The notes under the pieces are model-generated. The model was given only the letters and a program-made list of their open reading frames with translations, made no database searches and was not told the DNA's origin. A stretch of DNA of 64,000 nt from Ruania alkalisoli. GTDB lineage: Bacteria > Actinomycetota > Actinomycetes > Actinomycetales > Beutenbergiaceae. Where the stretch lies: the NCBI RefSeq assembly GCF_014960965.1, contig NZ_CP063169.1:901581-965580 (forward strand). Direction: 5' to 3'. Shown one piece after another: positions 61,076-64,000 of this stretch; within the stretch, counting starts at the first letter, position 1, and every line of letters begins with the position of its first letter. The translations under genes and the position numbers were made by a program.

Positions 61076-62047
61076 TCACTGGCGGGAAGCGCGCCGCCCG
61101 TACTTGATGGCCGGCATCTTCGGGGGCCGGCTCAGTGACGGTACTGTCCCCGAATCCGAGCGGTCGTCCACCTGCTCGCTCTGATCGGTGCGGGTTGCCG
61201 TCCGTTCCGCGTCGGGCGTCTCCTCGGGCTCAGACCTCTGTTCGGGCTCGGATTCCTGTGTGGTCTCCGCACGAACGGGCACCGGGCGGTCGTGGTCCTC
61301 GAGATCCGTCCGCTCCTCCTCGGCCAGTGTGGCCTCGGCATCGGCACTACCGGCGGCCGGGATCTCGGCGAGTGCAGCGGTCAGCCGGTCGTGCTCGGCA
61401 GTGAGGTTCTCGCGCGCGGCGTCCTCCCACGACTGCGCCAGCGGGCTGGCGAACAGATTGTTCCGGCCGAGCAGCTTGGTCACGATCGCCAGCCGGGCCT
61501 CCAGGTAGTCCCGGTCCGGGATGTGCCGGTACTCCTCGCGCACCTCGCGGCGATACGCCTGGTAGCGCTGCGGTTCGGACGCCAGCCCGCCGAGGTCGGC
61601 ATCACAGAGCGCCTGGGCGTCGATATCGCCCTTCGGTGCGGCATGCCGGGAAATGGCGATGATCAACTCTGAAACCCTGTCGACCACGTCACTGGGCACG
61701 CCCAGCTCTGTCAGCTCCGCGCGGGCCAGGTCGGCCGAGGCGATCTCGTCCACACCGCCGCGGTGGGCGTAGGCCTGGCGGGCGGCCGCGTCGAAGGCAG
61801 CACCGTGGAACCAGGCCGCGATCCGAACCACATCCGGGTTGTGAGTCTCGGGAGCGAGTTCATCCACCCGGGCCAGCACCCCGATGAGCCGCTTCAGATT
61901 GTGGTGGATCCGGCTGGGATCTGACCAACGCTCGATCAACCGCTCACCGCAGGACTCGATCGCCTCGCGGTCGGCCGTCGCGCCGACGGCCTCCAGGCTC
62001 CGGCGCCATGCCGCGAGTACCCATCCCGGTGCGTCAACGACGCCCAT
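61076..62047 (-). CDS. HD-superfamily-like protein with altered HD motif
   Basis: 323 aa from the ATG at 62047 (GAGGAAC about 11 nt upstream); the ATG at 62065 is an alternative. The first about 220 residues resemble the HD part of the neighbouring DUF4031 protein: IAAWFHGAAFDAA, DEIASADLARAEL, ALCDADLGGLASEPQRYQAY, REVREEYRHI. The central His-Asp pair reads H81-G82, so one metal ligand is lost. The last about 100 residues are a Glu/Thr/Ser-rich disordered tail ending PPKMPAIKYGRRASRQ. Catalytic activity is therefore doubtful; it could be a regulator or partner. Confidence 0.75.
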   Translation of the reverse strand: MGVVDAPGWVLAAWRRSLEAVGATADREAIESCGERLIERWSDPSRIHHNLKRLIGVLARVDELAPETHNPDVVRIAAWFHGAAFDAAARQAYAHRGGVDEIASADLARAELTELGVPSDVVDRVSELIIAISRHAAPKGDIDAQALCDADLGGLASEPQRYQAYRREVREEYRHIPDRDYLEARLAIVTKLLGRNNLFASPLAQSWEDAARENLTAEHDRLTAALAEIPAAGSADAEATLAEEERTDLEDHDRPVPVRAETTQESEPEQRSEPEETPDAERTATRTDQSEQVDDRSDSGTVPSLSRPPKMPAIKYGRRASRQ

Positions 62048-62085
62048 CGCGCTCACGTTCCTCATTCGGAGAACAGGTTCACGTC

Positions 62086-62091
62086 ATCGTA
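62086..62091 (-). promoter_or_regulatory. -10 box upstream of HD-like gene
   Basis: TACGAT on the minus strand, predicted start about 62079, leaving a leader of about 30 nt to the ATG at 62047. Confidence 0.4.
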
Positions 62092-62189
62092 GACCCGCGC
62101 CGCCGCTTCTCGGACCCAGGAGAGGCGGCCAGGCGCCAACTGTTACCGCCATGTCATCTGCGCCAGCGGGGTGCCGGCCCACCCGCGAC

Positions 62190-62195
62190 TACGCT
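62190..62195 (+). promoter_or_regulatory. -10 box of leaderless molybdopterin operon
   Basis: TACGCT followed by 6 nt and the ATG at 62202; no SD sequence. Confidence 0.5.
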
Positions 62196-62201
62196 GGGAC
62201 C

Positions 62202-62687
62202 ATGTCAGCAGCTGTTCCGGCCGCCGTGATCACGGTCTCGGACCGATGCGCCCGCGGGGAGCGGGCGGACCGGTCAGGGCCTGCGGCTGCTGCGATGCTC
62301 GCCGAGGCAGGCTACGACGTGGCACCTGTGGTGCTGATCCCGGACGGACAGGACACGGTCGAGAGCGCCATCCGATCGGCACTGGCCCGGGGAACCCGCG
62401 TGGTGCTGACCACGGGCGGCACCGGGGTCTCACCGCGAGACCTGACGCCGGAGGGCACCGCCCGCGTGCTGGACCGGCTGCTTCCCGGGGTCGCCGAGCA
62501 GATTCGCAGGCAGGACGCCGACGACGTCCCCACCGCGGTCCTCAGCCGTGGGCTCGCAGGGGTGGCTGGGCATGCCCTGGTCGTGAACGCGCCCGGTTCC
62601 GTCGGGGGCGTCACCTCGGCCGTACGCGTGCTCTTGCCGCTGATCCGTCACCTTCTTGATCAGCTGGACGGGGGCGATCACGCGTGA
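62202..62687 (+). CDS. MogA/MoaB-family molybdopterin protein
   Basis: 161-aa protein of the molybdenum cofactor pathway, expected to adenylylate molybdopterin before metal insertion. Motifs: VITVSDRCARGERADRSGP at the start, VVLTTGGTGVSPRDLTPEGT near 67, and HALVVNAPGSVGGVTSAV near 124. Whether it is the MogA or MoaB type cannot be settled by eye. The start is leaderless, and its end overlaps moaE by a GTGA. Confidence 0.92.
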   Translation: MSAAVPAAVITVSDRCARGERADRSGPAAAAMLAEAGYDVAPVVLIPDGQDTVESAIRSALARGTRVVLTTGGTGVSPRDLTPEGTARVLDRLLPGVAEQIRRQDADDVPTAVLSRGLAGVAGHALVVNAPGSVGGVTSAVRVLLPLIRHLLDQLDGGDHA

Positions 62688-63130
62688 GTTCGACGTTGAA
62701 TGACGCGCCGGTGGTCCGCGCGGCGATCTGCGCGCAACCGTTGGGCGTGGGCGCCCACCAGGATGCCGTGACCGGGCCTGCGGACGGTGCGATGGCCTGC
62801 TTCGTCGGGACAGTGCGGGACCACAGCCCGGATGCGGCCGGACGCGTCGTGCTGCTGGAGTACATAGCGCATCCAGACGCGCAGGAGACGCTGGAGCGGA
62901 TCGCCGCCGACGTGGCGGACCGATACGGCCAGGTGCGGGTCGCCGTCAGCCACCGCACCGGTGAGCTGGGCGTGGGGGATGTAGCGATCGTGGCGTGCGT
63001 GGCGTCGGCCCACCGGGCGGACGCGTTCGACGCCTGCCGCGACCTGGTGGAGACCGTCAAGGCCGAACTGCCGATCTGGAAGAAGCAGGTGCTGGCGGAC
63101 GGATCGCACACGTGGGTGGGGGCGCCGTGA
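62684..63130 (+). CDS. moaE: Molybdopterin synthase catalytic subunit MoaE
   Basis: Large subunit of molybdopterin synthase (148 aa), which transfers sulfur from MoaD thiocarboxylate to precursor Z. Seen: MACFVGTVRDHSPD near 38, LEYIAHPDAQETLERI, SHRTGELGVGDVAIVACVAS near 89, and ETVKAELPIWKKQ near 125, which contains the active-site Lys residues. GTG start within a GTGA overlap; moaA follows with the same overlap, so all three are translationally coupled. Confidence 0.95.
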   Translation: MSSTLNDAPVVRAAICAQPLGVGAHQDAVTGPADGAMACFVGTVRDHSPDAAGRVVLLEYIAHPDAQETLERIAADVADRYGQVRVAVSHRTGELGVGDVAIVACVASAHRADAFDACRDLVETVKAELPIWKKQVLADGSHTWVGAP

Positions 63131-64000
63131 GCACGAGTAGCCCCGTGAACGTCTCCGCCCACCTCGCCCGGCCCCTGGTCGACTCCTTCGGACGCGTGCA
63201 CCGGGATCTGCGCATCTCCCTGACGGACAAGTGCAATCTGCGCTGCGCCTACTGCATGCCGCCCGAGGGTGTGCCGTGGCTGAGCAAGAACAACATCCTC
63301 ACCACCGATGAACTTGTGCGAGTGGCCCAGGTGGCCGCAGCGTTGGGCATCGTGGAGGTCCGGCTGACCGGCGGGGAACCGCTGCTGCGCCAGGATGCGG
63401 TGGACGTGGTGCGCCGGATGGCAGCGATCGAGGGATCCACCGGGAAGCTCGAGGTCTCGATGACCACGAACGGGATGGCGCTGCCACGGGTGGCCGCCGA
63501 TCTCGCCGATGCTGGTCTGGCGCGCGTCAACATCAGCCTCGACACCTTGAGCAAGGAACGCTTCCACGAACTCACCCACCGCGACCGGCTCGACGATGTG
63601 CTCGCCGGGATCGATGCGGCCCTCGCGGCCGGGCTGAACCCGGTGAAGATCAACGCTGTGGCGATGCGGGACGTGAACGATGACGAGTTGGTGGACCTCG
63701 TACGTTTCGCCGCCCGCTCCGGGTGCGAGATGCGGTTCATCGAGCAGATGCCCCTGGATGCCGGGCACATCTGGTCCAGGGTAGCGATGGTGCGCGGGGA
63801 GGAGATCCTGGCGCAGCTGGAGCAGGCGTTCGAGCTCACTCCGCTTCCCGGGCGTGGGGCGGCGCCTGCGGAACGGTTCCTCGTCGACGGCGGCCCCACC
63901 ACCGTCGGCGTGATCCGGTCGGTGACGAAACCGTTCTGTGGGGCGTGTGACCGGGTCCGGATCACTGCCGACGGTCAGTTGCGCAACTGCCTGTTCGCGC
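63127..64000 (+). CDS. moaA: GTP 3',8-cyclase MoaA, 3' end outside window
   Basis: Radical-SAM enzyme for the first step of molybdenum cofactor synthesis. 291 codons are visible with no stop before the window end; the family is usually 330-360 aa. N-terminal cluster motif C-x3-C-x2-C at Cys36/40/43 (DKCNLRCAYCMPPEG), TGGEPLLR near 80, RVNISLDTL near 137, and the C-terminal cluster start KPFCGACDRVRIT near 273 with the third Cys in LRNCLF. GTG start within a GTGA overlap with moaE. Confidence 0.96.
   Translation, partial: MSTSSPVNVSAHLARPLVDSFGRVHRDLRISLTDKCNLRCAYCMPPEGVPWLSKNNILTTDELVRVAQVAAALGIVEVRLTGGEPLLRQDAVDVVRRMAAIEGSTGKLEVSMTTNGMALPRVAADLADAGLARVNISLDTLSKERFHELTHRDRLDDVLAGIDAALAAGLNPVKINAVAMRDVNDDELVDLVRFAARSGCEMRFIEQMPLDAGHIWSRVAMVRGEEILAQLEQAFELTPLPGRGAAPAERFLVDGGPTTVGVIRSVTKPFCGACDRVRITADGQLRNCLFA

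Overview
This is a GC-rich actinobacterial chromosome segment. A member of the Micrococcales, perhaps Ruaniaceae or Beutenbergiaceae, is my inference from gene content: orphan groEL with HrcA/CIRCE sites, WXG100, DUF3263/LytR_C, DUF4032, trehalose genes, class-E-type sortase motifs, frequent GTG starts and many leaderless promoters. I see no IS element, prophage, integrase or CRISPR array. The tandem arrays present all lie inside coding sequence.

Layout. (1) 1-801: 5'-part of a DNA-3-methyladenine glycosylase gene. (2) 863-16505: a carbohydrate island with a ROK regulator, two divergent operons that share one operator (5253-5315), three sulfatases without visible signal peptides, a Tat-exported beta-helix protein, sugar ABC permeases and a binding lipoprotein, a DUF624-like membrane protein, a GH36-like TIM-barrel enzyme and an FAD oxidoreductase. 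The logic looks like 'trim outside, import, desulfate inside'. (3) 16722-20329: cysS, rlmB and an unknown coiled-coil membrane protein. (4) 20344-29716: a second sugar island with two LacI regulators, an orphan sugar-binding lipoprotein, a six-hairpin glycosidase-like protein, ThuA, a Gfo/Idh/MocA dehydrogenase and a GH2 enzyme, with clear palindromic operators. (5) 29721-34620: DUF4032 protein, a UgpC/MsmK-type ATPase that probably energises the ATPase-less importers, and otsA-otsB.

(6) 34692-41004: membrane Ser/Thr kinase, small membrane protein, DsbA-like thioredoxin, tRNA-Thr, pyridoxal kinase, S9 peptidase. (7) 41203-44260: wall-anchored (LAETG) purple-acid-phosphatase-like protein and a small secreted four-cysteine protein. 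(8) 44266-49246: acyl-CoA dehydrogenase, SGNH hydrolase with a small overlapping gene, ung, DUF3263, LytR_C protein. (9) 49284-57645: GH15-like protein, a large LPDTG surface protein with duplicated low-complexity blocks, then a tight DUF5819-HTTM-FAD oxidoreductase operon. (10) 57658-62047: groEL with two CIRCE sites, and two related HD-type proteins flanking a WXG100 protein. (11) 62202-64000: molybdenum cofactor genes, the last (moaA) cut by the window end.

A recurrent feature is a TANNNT box ending 6-7 nt before the start codon with no Shine-Dalgarno sequence. About fifteen genes here look leaderless. The most interesting candidates for undescribed biology are the desulfation island with its shared operator, the DUF5819-HTTM-oxidoreductase triad next to the repeat-rich surface protein, and the HD/WXG100/HD group.
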